From: Papaver somniferum
Lineage: Eukaryota; Streptophyta; Magnoliopsida; Ranunculales; Papaveraceae
Assembly (NCBI RefSeq): GCF_003573695.1
Contig: NC_039360.1
Location: forward strand, 64,791,911 to 64,855,910
Reading direction: 5' to 3'
DNA: 64,000 nt
Positions 9,305-21,159 of the stretch are shown here, piece after piece (positions within the stretch are counted from its first letter, which is position 1; every line of letters starts with the position of its first letter). The notes under the pieces are model-generated. The model was not told the origin of the DNA. It searched no databases and saw nothing but the letters and a program-made list of their open reading frames with translations. Both the position numbers and the translations under genes were made by a program.

Positions 9305-10858
9305 TGATTAAAGATTTTTCGTGGGTTGTAGTAATGAGGTTCAAACTCTCGAACTTGTGAAGGATAAATTTTTTTTAGACTTAATAGAAAATAAATATAT
9401 ACAAAAAATATTAACAATATGGGCAAGAGTACTGGGACTAAAGATTCGGTCGTTTTTTTTTCATTTTCAAATGGTTCAGAAATTAATTCTAGCAATTATA
9501 GTTCAAAAACAAAACAAATATTAACTCTAATTTATTGCCAAGATAGATTTTATAAAATATTACTTGTATTTCTTAAGCATGGCATATCAAAAATCCTAAG
9601 ACTAAGCATACTCCATCAAATGAAATCACAAGTAATTAATTTAAAATCTTAATTCAATTAAAATTAGTGCAAAAAGTAAATAAAAGAATTAATGAAATTA
9701 CCACATGGATGAAATTCGATCTCCTCCGTCGTCCCAGTGTTGGGGTTTAACTCATCATGTAGAAAACACGCTCAAAATATTTATTTATTTCTCAAATGGT
9801 GTTTACAATGGAGAGAAGAAGAGAGAATGGTGTAAAACTGTAATCTGCGACGCACAAAAAGCGTCACAGAATGAACGATAAAATACAAGTGCTGCTGATG
9901 TTTAGACTGCACTGCGACCCACGGCTGTGCTTCTTAGACACTGTTGATAAACCACTGTCCTTGCGAGTCTGTTCTTCGTGTTCTTGGTGTTCTTCATCAG
10001 CAGCAGCAGCAGAAACAGAGTTTCATCAACTCTTGATTTCTGCTTCTCTGGACCTTCTCTCGACCCCAAACTCTCGACACCCATTCTCTGTGATACCAGA
10101 AATCTATTTATACTCCTCAGCCTCATTTAATCACGCCATAACTCAAGATAATTCTCTCTTTACTCGGCTTAAAGAGAAAATATTTTTTGGATATTTTGTT
10201 CCTTTAATTAGCTCTCCACGCGCTGAAATGATGTATAAACACTCCAAACATGATCTTACACGCTGTAGAATTGATTCAACACTCTCCAAACACATGAGTA
10301 CACGTCTAAATTTGATGTGATCGTGTGATATTCATTTCTTGAACGTGCTTCCTGATTTCTTGATTGCGATGATTCCAGCCAATTATGATCGATCCTAACA
10401 CCCAAAATGTCTTCCTCTATCCATATCACAAATACCCATTGAAAATCAGAGGTTTAATCGAACTCTAACCCCTCCAAAACTCGATCGACCCAACTGTCAG
10501 TGAGAAGAAATATTTTCCCGCCTTTTTCCAAAATTTGAATTATGAGAAGAAAAGTGTCCTCCCCCTAATCTTGTACGGGTGTCCCTTTAGCAATTGGGGT
10601 GGAAATAGTAATTTTGGGGTGGAAATAGTAATTTTCTGGGTTCCTCCGGTACATTTCTGGGACGCTTCCGGTGCATTTCTGAGGTGCCTCCGGTATATTA
10701 TCCTGGGGTGTAAAACACTACTTTTCGAGCTCATTTCGCCGCAAAGGATTATTTCTCTAAAAACATCTACAAAAACACAAAATAACACAATAAGTACTTA
10801 ATCGAGTCTAACAATACAGAATATTGAGAACAAAATAGACACATAAATGCGTCTATCA
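9305..10858 (-). repeat. 5' LTR of Athila-like member 1
   Basis: 1554 bp, TG...CA on the plus strand. It is bounded inside by the primer site and outside by CCTAC (10859-10863). Its partner is 3623-5212. Confidence 0.85.
10106..10113 (-). promoter_or_regulatory. Candidate TATA box in 5' LTR
   Basis: Minus strand TATAAATA in the copy that would be transcribed. The partner LTR keeps the same box at 4391-4398. Confidence 0.5.
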
Positions 10859-12761
10859 CCTACTACAAACTAACTTCGGTCTGGACTGTAGTTGAACCCC
10901 AATCAATCTCACACTGATCCAAGGTACAGTTATGCTCCTACGTCTCTGATCCCAGCATGGTGCTACATACTTGATTCCCTTAGCTGATCTCACCCACAAC
11001 TAAGAGTTGCTACGACCCAAAGTCGAAGACTTTAATAAACAAATCAGTATCACACAGAAAAGTCTACGGTAATAGATAAATCTGTCTCCCACAGAAATAC
11101 CTACAAGTTTTGTTCCGTCTTTTGATAAATCAAGGTGAACATAAACCAATTGATAAACCAGACTTATATTCCCGAAGAACAACTCAGTATTATCAATCGC
11201 CTCACAATAATCTTAATCGACGCGGCGAAAGAAGATATTGTGGAATCACAAACGATGAGACGAAGATGTTTGTGATTATTTTTATATCTTGCCTATCGGA
11301 GATATCAATCTCAAGCCAATCGTTACGTTTGTACTCAATACGATAGAATCGACAAGATCATATCACACAACTACAATAAAGTAGCATCGGTATGGCTTCA
11401 CAATCCCAATGAAGTCTTCAAGTCGTTAACCTACAGGGTCTCGGTATAAACCTAAGGTTAAAGGAGAATCGACTCTATCTTATACAACTAGTATCACACA
11501 GGATGTGTGGGGATTAGGTTTCCCAGTTGCTAGAGTTCTCCCTTATATAATCTTTCAAATCATGGTTTGCAATCAATGTTAGCTTAGTAACAAGGCATTC
11601 AATAATAACATTAGATGAAAACCTCATTATATTCAAGCTAATATCTTTCAACCATTAGATCGAAAACTTAGATTGTTACACACAAATGAAATGCACGTTT
11701 TTAGGTTTGTGTTCCGTACCCAAACATGTACATTTGTTGGTTCAACAGAAGTTAACCAAATGGTTAGCCATATGAGCACTTTCATATCAACCATGTTCTT
11801 CTTCACCACAACTAGTTCAAATGACTCAAATGAACTAGTTAGAGAGTTTTTCAATTGCTTAGATCTTATAGAAGTATACAAGACACAATTGAAGCAAAAA
11901 CGATTTGATTCGCTCGAATCGATTAATGAACTTTGTAGCCACGGTTTGCAAACTTACATTCCTTAGTTAATATAATTATAAGTTCACGAATAATCGTTTT
12001 TAGAAATAACCAACTTAAGTACGTGGACTGGGTTCGCGGACTTAAGTACTCGGAATAAGTTTGTAAACAATTCACAAACCCCAGCAGATTTTCTCGGGAC
12101 GAGAACCTCCGACAGTTCGCGGACTCTGTTCCGGTTTCCTGAGCAGCAAAGTACACATACTTTGGTTCAGGGAATAAGGACTTATACATGTATGTGTTTC
12201 CACACAATGCTTATATCCAACATTGGTTATATAATTTAAACTCTCATTTCCATCATTGAAACATTCTTAGAGGACGTTATATAGTTGTTATTCACAAACT
12301 ATTTTTCGTCAAAGCTATTTTCAAGTGATTGAAAGATAACATGACTTTCGTCACTAGGTAAAGATGAACTTGGCCAAAGCGAAAGCTTACCAACACATAT
12401 TTTGAGAAATAGATAAGCGAGATAAACTCGGCTCGAAATAGCAAATGCGTATAATCAAAGGCTATATAGCAAAACGACTTTTGTCTCAAGATAGGAGATA
12501 GAGTATATAAACTTTTGAGTGATAGATAAGTTCAAGTATCCACATACCTTTTAGTCGATGAAGTTCCACCAGTTCCTTGAGTAGTTCTTCATCTTGTATG
12601 ATGACCGCCATGGAGTTCTTGAGCTCAACTATACTTTCTATCCTAGTCCGAGACTTAGCTATAGTAGACTAGAAATCAATACTTATAGTTTTGATTACTA
12701 ACATTGACAAACATGCTTGAGATAACAACGCATGCGAGTTCGACCGAGCAGTGCTCTAACA
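10859..12761 (-). repeat. Outer Sirevirus 3' LTR, proximal part
   Basis: Continuation of the LTR broken at 3622, colinear with the reverse complement of the intact LTR at 14314-16260. Near 11533 is a minus-strand TATATAAG block that matches the inner LTR's TATATAAA. Near 12040-12120 are copies of the TTCGCGGACT module. It ends CTCTAACA (LTR start) at 12761, abutted by the polypurine tract ACAAAGGGGGAGAT on the minus strand. Confidence 0.85.
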
Positions 12762-14313
12762 ATCTCCCCCTTTGTCAATTTTAGTGACAAAACTATCAAT
12801 ACATATGGAATACAATAATAGATAAATAACTTTTGTGTCTCTTCTTCCACATGCCTAATCTTCAACATTACTCGAAATCTTCGTCACTTCCAAGTACTCC
12901 AATGATTCCAAAGGTTGTAAGTTTAGCATCATCGTTATTGAAAATCCGTAGCTATAACAATGAGAAAACAAGAATTCTCAATCATTGTTATACAGTGTCA
13001 TAGTATTATTATACAACATCAAAGTTCAATTGTATCACAACTTCGACAACAATACTATAGTGATATGTATCACTCCCCCTTAGCCAATACTCCATCTCAC
13101 ATGGAAACCACTTCCCCTTACATAATGATCCGAAAACCATATGTATTTGTAGTGTGAACTACACATTAATTCTCCCCCTTTTTGTCAATAAAATTGGCAA
13201 AGGTACGAAAACGGGATCCTAATGAAAATTTCCATAGAGACATTTCATGACCAAAAGTAAGCGCATATCAACTTATTTAGATGCAATCATAAAGCCGAAG
13301 CTAAATGCTTTCATCAAGGAGTTTATAAAGATACAAGATAACCCCTATAATATTCCACATCCGCACTCCTCACAAATATTTGACAATAAAGCACAAGTTC
13401 AATTAAGAACTCTCTCCCATGAAATGTCATTCCCGAAAGAACAACAAGAGTGACCTTAATTTCAAGAGAAAACAAGGATTTCTTTGGACATAACAAATCA
13501 CATACGGATATGAATTTGAATCCAAATATACTCAATTAAATTATCCACAAGAAAACCCATGATTAATTCAATCGGAATACACAACTAAATTACCACAAGA
13601 GTATGATCAATTTAATTGGTCGTGCTCAACATATGTGAACTTACGGAGCCTCACAATATATACATAAAAAATGGATCAGGGAAGATCAATACTGTGGAAT
13701 AGACAAGGATTCGTTCTATTTTCCATCAGTATTTGCACAATGACATACAATAGACATAATCCTTGTAAACAAAAGTTCATCCTATCTTCCATCCATATTT
13801 GCATAATGACATATAACAGGTAAAACTTTTGTAATGTCAAAAATTCATACATTCTTTTATCAATACATGCATATCGACATACAAAAGACTTAACTTTTGA
13901 CAAGGTATGGGACAATCATAGTTCACGGACGCAAACACACATATCCCATAATAAGTTTGCAATATATAAAGCCATAAAGATTAATACTGCAAAAATCATC
14001 TTCCAAACAACTTTTTAGATTTTAAACAAATAAACCTAAAAACATGAAGATGAAAACGTTGGACATAGCTATGTGTAATCACAATAACGGCTATTCCAAA
14101 CTCTAGTAATCCTTCTCAAAAACAAGAATAAGTTCTCATAAGAAGTTTCCTAGGCATCAAGACAAACTCGTAATGCACATATAAGATGATTTGTCCTTAG
14201 AGGAAGAATCAATCTTTTTCGCCCGAATTTATACCAAGAATAGCTACCAAAGGCGTATAAAAATATTTTCTTAACAAAGAAGAACATACAAAGTCATTAA
14301 CGACCATGCACCA
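12762..14313 (-). other. 3' internal region of outer Sirevirus, no coding capacity
   Basis: From 12762 to about 13470 this matches the reverse complement of the inner element's 3' region (20.47-21.16 kb). It includes the polypurine tracts read here as CTCCCCCTTTGTC (12765), ACTCCCCCTTAG (13072), CTTCCCCTTAC (13111) and TCTCCCCCTTTTTGTC (13171). Beyond 13470 I recognise nothing except a degenerate 67-bp triplication. The inner Sirevirus is inserted at 14313/14314. Confidence 0.65.
13710..13910. repeat. Three degenerate ~67-bp tandem copies
   Basis: Copies start at 13710, 13776 and 13844 with TTCGTTCTATTTTCCATC, TTCATCCTATCTTCCATC and a weaker third copy. Each contains a GCAxAATGACATA-like block. 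Confidence 0.6.
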
Positions 14314-16676
14314 TGTTAGAGCATAGCTCGGTCAACCTCGCATGCGTTGTTATATCAAGGATGTTTTTCAATGTTAATGATCAAAACTATGAGTCTTGAT
14401 TTCTAGTCTATTATAGCTAAGTCTCGGACTAGGATAGAAAAGTGTAGTTAAGCTCAAGGACTTCATGGCGATCCATCATACAACGACGAAGATCTACTCA
14501 AGGAACCGTGGAACTTCATCAACAAAAAGGTATGTGGAGACTTGAACTTATCTGTCACTCAAAAGTCTATCTATTCTATCTCCTACTTCTTATGAGACAA
14601 AAAGTCGTATGCTATATAGACTGGATCATACACATTTGACATTTCGAGCTGAGTATTCACTACTTATCTTTTTCTCGAAATCGTGTGTTGGTAAAGCGTT
14701 TCGCTTTGATCAAGTTTATCTTCACCTAGTGACGAAAGTCATGAAAAGTTTCAATTACTTTGAGAATTGCTCTGACGTGAAACGGTCTGTGAATAACGGC
14801 TATATAACGTCCTCTGAGAATGTCTCAATGATTGGAATGAGAGTTTAGATTACATAACCATGTATTCCTTAATCCGAAGTTTTCGAACTTTGTTGATTGA
14901 GAGAAACCGGAGGAATTGGCTTTGCCAAGTCCGCGAACTGACGGAAGTTCTCTTGACGAGAATTTCTGCTGGGATTTTCCAAAAACTTGTTTGCGTGTTT
15001 AGTCCGCGAACCTAGTCTGCGAACTGGCGGAAGTCTCTTTGCCGAGATTTTCAGCTGAGTTTGGAAAACTCTGCCGGTTGCCTTAAGTCCGCGAACTTGT
15101 TTGTCAGCTTAAGTGGTTATGATCTAAAGATGTGCTCTGAACATGAAACTTAAATTACTAAGGAATGCTTTATGCAGATCGTGGCTATAAAGTTCATGAG
15201 ACGATTCATCGAATCGAATCATCTTTGTTTAAATTGTGTATTTTGTAGTTACATAAGATCTCATAGCAATTGGACAACTCTCTAACTAGTTCATTTGAGT
15301 CAATTGAACTAGTTATGGTGAAGAAGAACTAGGTTAATATGAATTGCTCATATGGTTAACCTTTTGGGTTACTATGTTGAACCAACATACACGTACACGT
15401 TTGGGCATGGTTTTCACAAACCCAGTAAACGTCTACCCAAGTGTGTGTGACAAGCTAAGTTTTCGATCTAACGGTTGAGAAATATTAGCTTGAATCTAAA
15501 TCAGGTTTTCATCTAACGGTGAATATGGATTGCTTTGTAACTAAGGCAAAACCCTGATTTGAAGGCTATATAAAGGAGACATCTAGCATTGTGCAAAACT
15601 AATCCCCACACGTCTGTGTGATACTAGTGCGCTCGCTAGAGTCGATTCTCCTTTAACCTTTGGTTTTCTTCTCTAAAACCAGGTTAACGACTTAAAGACT
15701 TCATTGGGATTGTGAAGCCAGACCGATACTACTTTTATCGTAGTTGTGTGATCTGATCTTGCATCTTCTATCGTACGAGTACAATCTTTGATTGGCTTGA
15801 GATCGTGAGAGTTCTCCGATAGGCAAGATAAAGAAGTCACAAACATCTTCGTCTCACTGTTTGTGATTCCTCGACAAACCGCTTGTGTAGTCAAGAAGGA
15901 TTGTTGAGAGGTGATTGATTAATCTAGGCTGTTCTTCGGGAATATAAGACCGGATTATCAATTGGTTCCTGTTCACCTTGATTTTATATCTTAAGACGGA
16001 ACAAAACCTAGGGTTTTTCTGTGGGAGACAGATTTATCCTTTGATAGACTTTTCTGTGTGAGACAGATTTGTTTATTATCAAGTCTGCGATTTTGGGTTG
16101 CAGCAACTCTTAGTTGTGGGTGAGATCAGCTAAGGGAATCAAGTGCGCAGTATCCTGCTGGGATCAGAGGCGTAGGAGTACAACTGTACCTTGAATAGTG
16201 GGAGACTGATTGGGGTTCAACTATAGTCCAGTCCGAAGTTAGCTTGAGTAGGCTAGTGTCTGTAGCGGCTTAATACAGTGTGTATTCAATCTGGACTAGG
16301 TCCCGGGGTTTTTCTGCATTTGCGGTTTCCTCGTTAACAAAACTTCTGGTGTCTGTGTTATTTCTTTTCCGCATTATATTTTATATAATTGAAATAATAC
16401 AGGTTGTGCGTTAAGATCATCAATTGGAAATCCAACCTTTGGTTGGTTGATTGATTGATCCTTGGACATTGGTCTTTGGTACCGTCCAAGTTATTTCTTT
16501 GATAAAGACTCGATTTGTTTGCTTGAGTAAAATCAAATCGAGAGATTGAGATTAAACTCTTGATACTTTTATTGATTGAGTCTAACTGTCTAGTTGATTC
16601 TCTAAAAGTATTTGGAGTTGTCCATACAGATTGCTAAGCAAATATTGGGTGGTGTTGTTAGACCCCCGCTTTTTCA
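14314..16676 (+). repeat. 5' LTR of inner Sirevirus
   Basis: 2363 bp, begins TGTTAGAGCATAGCTCGG and ends CCCCCGCTTTTTCA. At 14930-15110 it carries several TCCGCGAAC motifs within inverted or repeated CpG-rich segments, a module that differs between LTR subfamilies in this window. Confidence 0.9.
15567..15574 (+). promoter_or_regulatory. Candidate LTR TATA box
   Basis: TATATAAA within GGCTATATAAAGGAGA, kept in the 3' LTR at 22424-22431 and in the solo LTR at 39310-39317. Conservation across three LTR copies supports a promoter role. Confidence 0.65.
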
Positions 16677-16678
16677 AT

Positions 16679-16690
16679 TGGTATCAGAGC
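16679..16690 (+). other. Primer binding site, initiator Met tRNA
   Basis: TGGTATCAGAGC, two bases after the LTR end, is the classic plant copia site complementary to the initiator methionine tRNA 3' end. Confidence 0.92.
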
Positions 16691-16742
16691 AGGCAAACAC
16701 ATTAAAGACCTCAAAAGTCTGTGTTTGTAGCGATCTGACTAT

Positions 16743-17875
16743 ATGGACTATAAAGTCTCAATAGACGCTTCACCAGGTTTAAAAAACAACCGCAAGAAAA
16801 GGTCTGACAAACTGGTGTCTCTTCAAAAAGGGTTGGATGAACAAATCCGGATCAACTATGGTCTTGTTGCAGAAATTGCAATTCTTAAGGATTTGATATC
16901 TGGAAATACTCCCTTTGAGAAGTTGAAAAATCTCAGTTGTTCCTTTTCAAGAAAAGTCATAAATCAGATAGTAATCAACGACAGAATGTTGAGAAAACTG
17001 ATATGACAAGGAACCAGTCAGACAATCTTCAAAGCATAGGCTCATGTTGTGATCCATCCGATCATATACATCAAGCTTGTATGTCCTTTCAAAAGAGTCT
17101 TAACGTTGCAAGTAATCTTTGTAAGAAAGCTAAACAACTGTATGATTCTCTAAAAGTTCATACAACACTACCAGGAAACTCTAAATTGAGAAGTACTAGT
17201 AGTATGGGTGCCTTTGCTTTAAGATCCACATCTCCCTTTCAATGGTTTCTTGATAGTGGATGCAGTCGACATATGACAGGTGATCTCACTTGGTTTGTTT
17301 CGTCTGTTGACTATGAAGGAGGTCCTGTAACATTCGGAGATGGAAGTTGTTGCTACATTAGCAAAAAGGGAACGATCAAGCTACCCGGTGTTCCAGAAAT
17401 CCATGATGTGGTATACGTTAAAGGTATGACTGCTAATCTTCTTTCTATTAGTCAAATTTGCGACAAGGGCCATCGAGTTGTCTTCAATGCGAATGGATGT
17501 GACATTGTTGACAAATCTGGGAAAGTGATTTTTCAAGGAACTCGTGGTAAAAACAACTGTTATCTTCTTGATACTCAGTTTAGCAACCGTTGCAATTTGA
17601 CTAAGGTGGAATCTACACATCTTTGGCATGAGCGTTTTGGTCACATCAATTATCGCCTTCTAACTAAGATCATTAACAAAGAACTTGTTAGAGGCATTCC
17701 CAAAATCAATGCAAAGATTGAAGGTGTATGTGGTGCCTGTCAAAAGGGTAAGCAAACGAAAGTTCACCACAAATCATCTCGAGATATTCTCACTAAAGCT
17801 CCACTTGATTTAATTCATATGGACCTCTTCGGACCAATTCAACAACCCATGTTGCCGGTAAGAAGTATGCTTTAG
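16743..17875 (+). pseudogene. pol: Sirevirus gag-end/protease/integrase N-terminal fragment
   Basis: Two overlapping frames (16743-17006 and 16937-17875) join by a frameshift near 16935. The second, 312 residues, carries the copia protease motif DSGCSRHM (Asp106), then a GAG-pre-integrase block, the integrase zinc-binding His231-x3-His235 (HERFGH) and Cys265-x2-Cys268 (CGAC), and the first catalytic Asp296 (HMDLFGP). Only about 50 bp separate primer site and first frame, so nearly all of gag is missing. The frame breaks near 17850, where one base has been lost before the segment that leads to the next piece. Confidence 0.88.
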
Positions 17876-17877
17876 TT

Positions 17878-18246
17878 ATGGTAGATGATTACACCAGATT
17901 TACTTGGGTTGCATTCCTATCCCATAAGAATGAAACCCTTAGTGAATTCAAGATTATTGTTAAAAGGATCCAGAACGAACAAGGTCGCAAACTAAAGAAA
18001 ATTAGAAGCGATCGTGGCACTGAATTCAAAGACACCAAGGTATTTGAGTTCTGTGACGAACTGGGGATCATTCAACAATACTCACCACCAATTACTCCTC
18101 AAGCTAATGGAGTTGCTGAGAGAAAGAATAGGAACATCCAGGAAATGGCCAGGGTAATGCTCCACAACAAAAACTTACCTTTAAGATTTTGGGGAGAAGC
18201 TGTCTTTACAGCATGTTACTTGATCAACCGTGTGTTTACGGTCTAA
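17878..18246 (+). pseudogene. pol: Sirevirus integrase catalytic core fragment
   Basis: 122 residues continue the integrase core in another frame. MVDDYTRFTWV is followed by the second catalytic Asp45 (RSDRGTEF) and Glu81 (NGVAERKN), the D-35-E spacing expected of copia integrases. Together with Asp in the preceding piece all three catalytic acids survive, but they are spread over two frames. The frame ends in a stop after a further one-base shift near 18240. Confidence 0.9.
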
Positions 18247-19051
18247 AACCCTTAACACTCCTTATGAGTTATGGTATGGAAGGAAACCCAACCTACACTA
18301 TCTCAGGGTGTTTGGAAGTAAGTGCTATATTCTGAAAGATCGAGAACAGAAAGGGAAATTCGACACCAAAAGTGACGAAGGTATCTTTCTTGGCTATGCT
18401 TCTGATAGTCGTGGTTTTCGAGTTTTTAATCTCAGAACACAAGTCATGATGGAATCTGCTAATGTTATCATCGACGACATTAGTAATTTTCGTCAAGATA
18501 GTTCTCCTACTGAGTTGCCTCCAACTGAGACAATTGAGAAAGTCAAAGAAATTCCAGAATCAGTTGAAGTTATCCCAACTGTTACTGATCCTGACATTTC
18601 TAGTGACGAGGAGAAGAGCACTGATCAAGCCATTCCTGATGAACAAGAACGTGTCCCTCCACGACATCTTTGGGTTCAAAGGAATCATGACCCCAACAGT
18701 ATCATTGGGGGAAGGGATTCTACAGCCAAAACAAGGGGTCAACTTCAAAATATATGCAATTTTGGTTGTTATCTTTCGCAGGTGGAACCAAGGAATATTG
18801 ATGAAGCTCTGAAAGATCCCTTTTGGGTAAATGCGATGCATGAAGAGTTAAATCAATTTGAAAGACAAGATGTCTGGGAACGTGTACCTTGTCCTCCAAA
18901 TGTCAATATTGTTGGTACCAAATGGATATTCAAAAACAAGTCTGATGAATTTGGCACAATTGTCAGAAATAAAGCTAGACTTGTCGCTCAAGGATATTCA
19001 CAGATTGAAGGAATCGATTTTGACGAAACCTTTGCATGTGGCACGTCTTGA
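18230..19051 (+). pseudogene. pol: Sirevirus integrase C-terminus to RT N-terminus fragment
   Basis: 273 residues. The start is the integrase C-terminal part (TPYELWYGRKPN, then FGSKCYILKDRE and EGIFLGYASDSRGFRVFN). A variable Pro/Glu-rich linker follows (about residues 85-150). The first part of the copia reverse transcriptase comes next (EALKDPFWVNAM, VGTKWIFKNK, ARLVAQGYSQ). The frame is lost near 19035, exactly within the conserved motif that normally follows DETFA, and the RT continues in the next frame. Confidence 0.9.
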
Positions 19052-20309
19052 GTCCATTCGACTTTTATTGGCCCATGCCTGCTTTCTCAAGATTAAGTTG
19101 TTTCAGATGGACATAAAATCAGCATTCCTGAATGGAATTTTAAAAGAGGAAGTCTATGTCGCTCAACCTAAGGGGTTCGAAAACCCTGATTTCCCAGATC
19201 ATGTGCTAAAGCTCAAAAAGGCGTTATATGGATTGAAGCAAGCTCCAAGAGCCTGGTTTGAGAAACTTACTAGCTCTCTTATTAGAAAAGGTTTTTCAAG
19301 AGGAGGATCTGATAAAACATTGTTTACCAAATGGAGTGGGAAAGATGTGGTCATTGCTCAAATCTATGTAGATGATATCATCTACGGATCAACTTCTGAA
19401 AAATTCACAAAAGATTTCCAAGTCTCTCTTGCTAAAGAATTTGAAATGAGCAATGTTGGTGAATTGAAATTCTTCTTAGGATTACAGATTCAACAACATA
19501 AGGAGGGTATTTACTTATCCCAAGAGAAGTACGTACGTAATCTTGTGTCAAGATTTGGTTTGGATAAGTCGTCTCCTAAGTTGACTCCTATGCCTACTAC
19601 TGGTAAATTGCACATGGATGAGAAAGGAGCAAAAGTGGATCAAAAATTATATCGATCCATTATAGGTAGCCTTTTGTATCTTACAACTACTAGACCTGAC
19701 ATTTTTTTCAGTGTTGATTGTTGTGCCAGGTTTCAGGCGGATCCAAAAGAATCTCATCTTGTAACTGCAAAGAGAATCATACGATATATAAATCACACTG
19801 TTGGGTATGGTCTCTCGTACATTTTTGATACTAATGTTGACCTTTCTGCTTATTCTGATGCTGATTGGGTAGGATGTGTAGAAGACAGAAAAAGTACATC
19901 AGGGGGCTTCTACTATGTAGGTCTCAATCTTGTAGCATGGCATAGCAAGAAGCAAAACTCTCAATCCCTGTCCACATGTGAAGCAGAATATATTGCTGCC
20001 GGATCATGTTGTACTCAACTCCTATGGATGAAACAGATGCTTGCTGATTATGGAATTGATACTGGAATAATGAAGATATTTTGTGATAACTCCAGTGCGA
20101 TTCGAATTACTGAGAATCCTGTTGAGCACTCAAGAACAAAGAACATTTACATAAGGTACCATTTTATTCGTGATCTTTATGAAAATGGTATCATCAGTAT
20201 GGAGTTTGTGCCTTCCGAACAACAATTGGCTGATATTCTCACCAAACCCTTAGACACTGCAACGTTTCAACACTTGCGGCAGTCTATTGGTGTTGTTTTG
20301 GTTCACTAA
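19041..20309 (+). pseudogene. pol: Sirevirus reverse transcriptase and RNase H fragment
   Basis: This frame, open from 18858 but homologous only from about 19041, carries the rest of RT and all of RNase H. RT motifs are FQMDIKSAFLNG, ALYGLKQAPRAW and the catalytic YVDD (Tyr at 19365). RNase H keeps Asp (SDADWVG, 19857), Glu (CEAEYIA, about 19986) and Asp (CDNSSAI, 20085), and ends with the usual LADILTKPL segment. This is the best preserved part of the element. On its own it has no start, gag, protease or integrase, so it is a fragment of a once-longer polyprotein. Confidence 0.9.
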
Positions 20310-21159
20310 AACGTTTCATTGACTCTTGCCCCTATCCTTATCCTTATCTTTTGGGCAATTGAGTCTGAAACTCCAGTAGGTACTTTCCAGTTCAGTTTCT
20401 GTAGGATTGTCGTTATTGTCTTTTTAGTATCTCTTTAGTGCTTCAAAATCCTTCTTTTCTTTCGAAATTAAGGTCGCTCTTGTTGTTCTTTCGGGAATGA
20501 CATCAAATGGGGGAGAGTTCTTTTGAACTTGTGCTTAATGGTAATATCTTTCGGGGTGTGCGGCTGTGGAATTTTATAGGGGTTATCTTGTATCCTAAAA
20601 CTCCTTGATGAATGAATTTAGCTTCGTCTTTATGATTGCATCTAAATTAAGTTGGTATGTATTTTTTCTTTTAGTCTGTGAAATGTCTCTTGTGGAAATT
20701 TCATTATGATCCCGTTCTTTTACCTTTGCCAATTTTATTGACAAAAAGGGGGAGAAATAATGTAGTTCACACTACAAATACATATGGTTTTCGGATCATT
20801 GTGTAAGGGGGAGTGGTTTCCATGATCGAGATGGAGTATTGACTAAGGGGGAGTGATACATATCACCATAGTATTGTTGTTAAAGTCGTGATGCAATTGG
20901 ACTTTGATGTTACATAATTATACTATGACACTGTATAATAATGATCGAGAATATCGATTTCTCTCATTGTTATATCTACGGATCTTCAACAACGGTGGTG
21001 CTAAACTTACAACCTTTGGGATCATTGGAGTACTTGGAAGGACGAATATTTCAAGGAACATTGAATATTAGACTATGGAATATGAGCCACTAAAGTTTAT
21101 CTTTTTTGTATTCCATATGTGTTAATAGTTTTGTCACTAAAATTGACAAAGGGGGATAT
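20310..21159 (+). other. 3' region with five polypurine tracts
   Basis: Non-coding. The purine tracts are AAATGGGGGAGA (20505), AAAAAGGGGGAGA (20743), AAGGGGGAGT (20805 and 20845) and CAAAGGGGGAT (21147), the last directly before the LTR. At least four have counterparts in the outer element at 12762-13420. Multiple tracts in this position are a described hallmark of Sireviruses. Confidence 0.85.

Larger units (their letters stand above)
3623..10858 (-). mobile_element. Pol-less Ty3/Athila-like LTR retrotransposon, family member 1
   Basis: The element has TG...CA termini and a perfect 5-bp target duplication CCTAC (3618-3622 and 10859-10863), inside the outer Sirevirus LTR. On the minus strand the order is 5' LTR (10858-9305), primer site TGGCGCCACCGACGCGGA (9301-9284), leader, ORF1 (382 residues), ORF2 (151 residues), a long 3' non-coding part, the tract AAGTTTGGGGGTATTT, and the 3' LTR (5212-3623). 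No protease, RT, RNase H or integrase is present, so it must borrow them. The primer site starts like the TGGCGCC sites of Athila-type elements; that lineage link is inference. A relative lies at 43507-58913. Confidence 0.85.

Noticed and set aside
9029..9307. Open frames spanning the N run
   Set aside because: They consist largely of undetermined sequence and flanking homopolymers.
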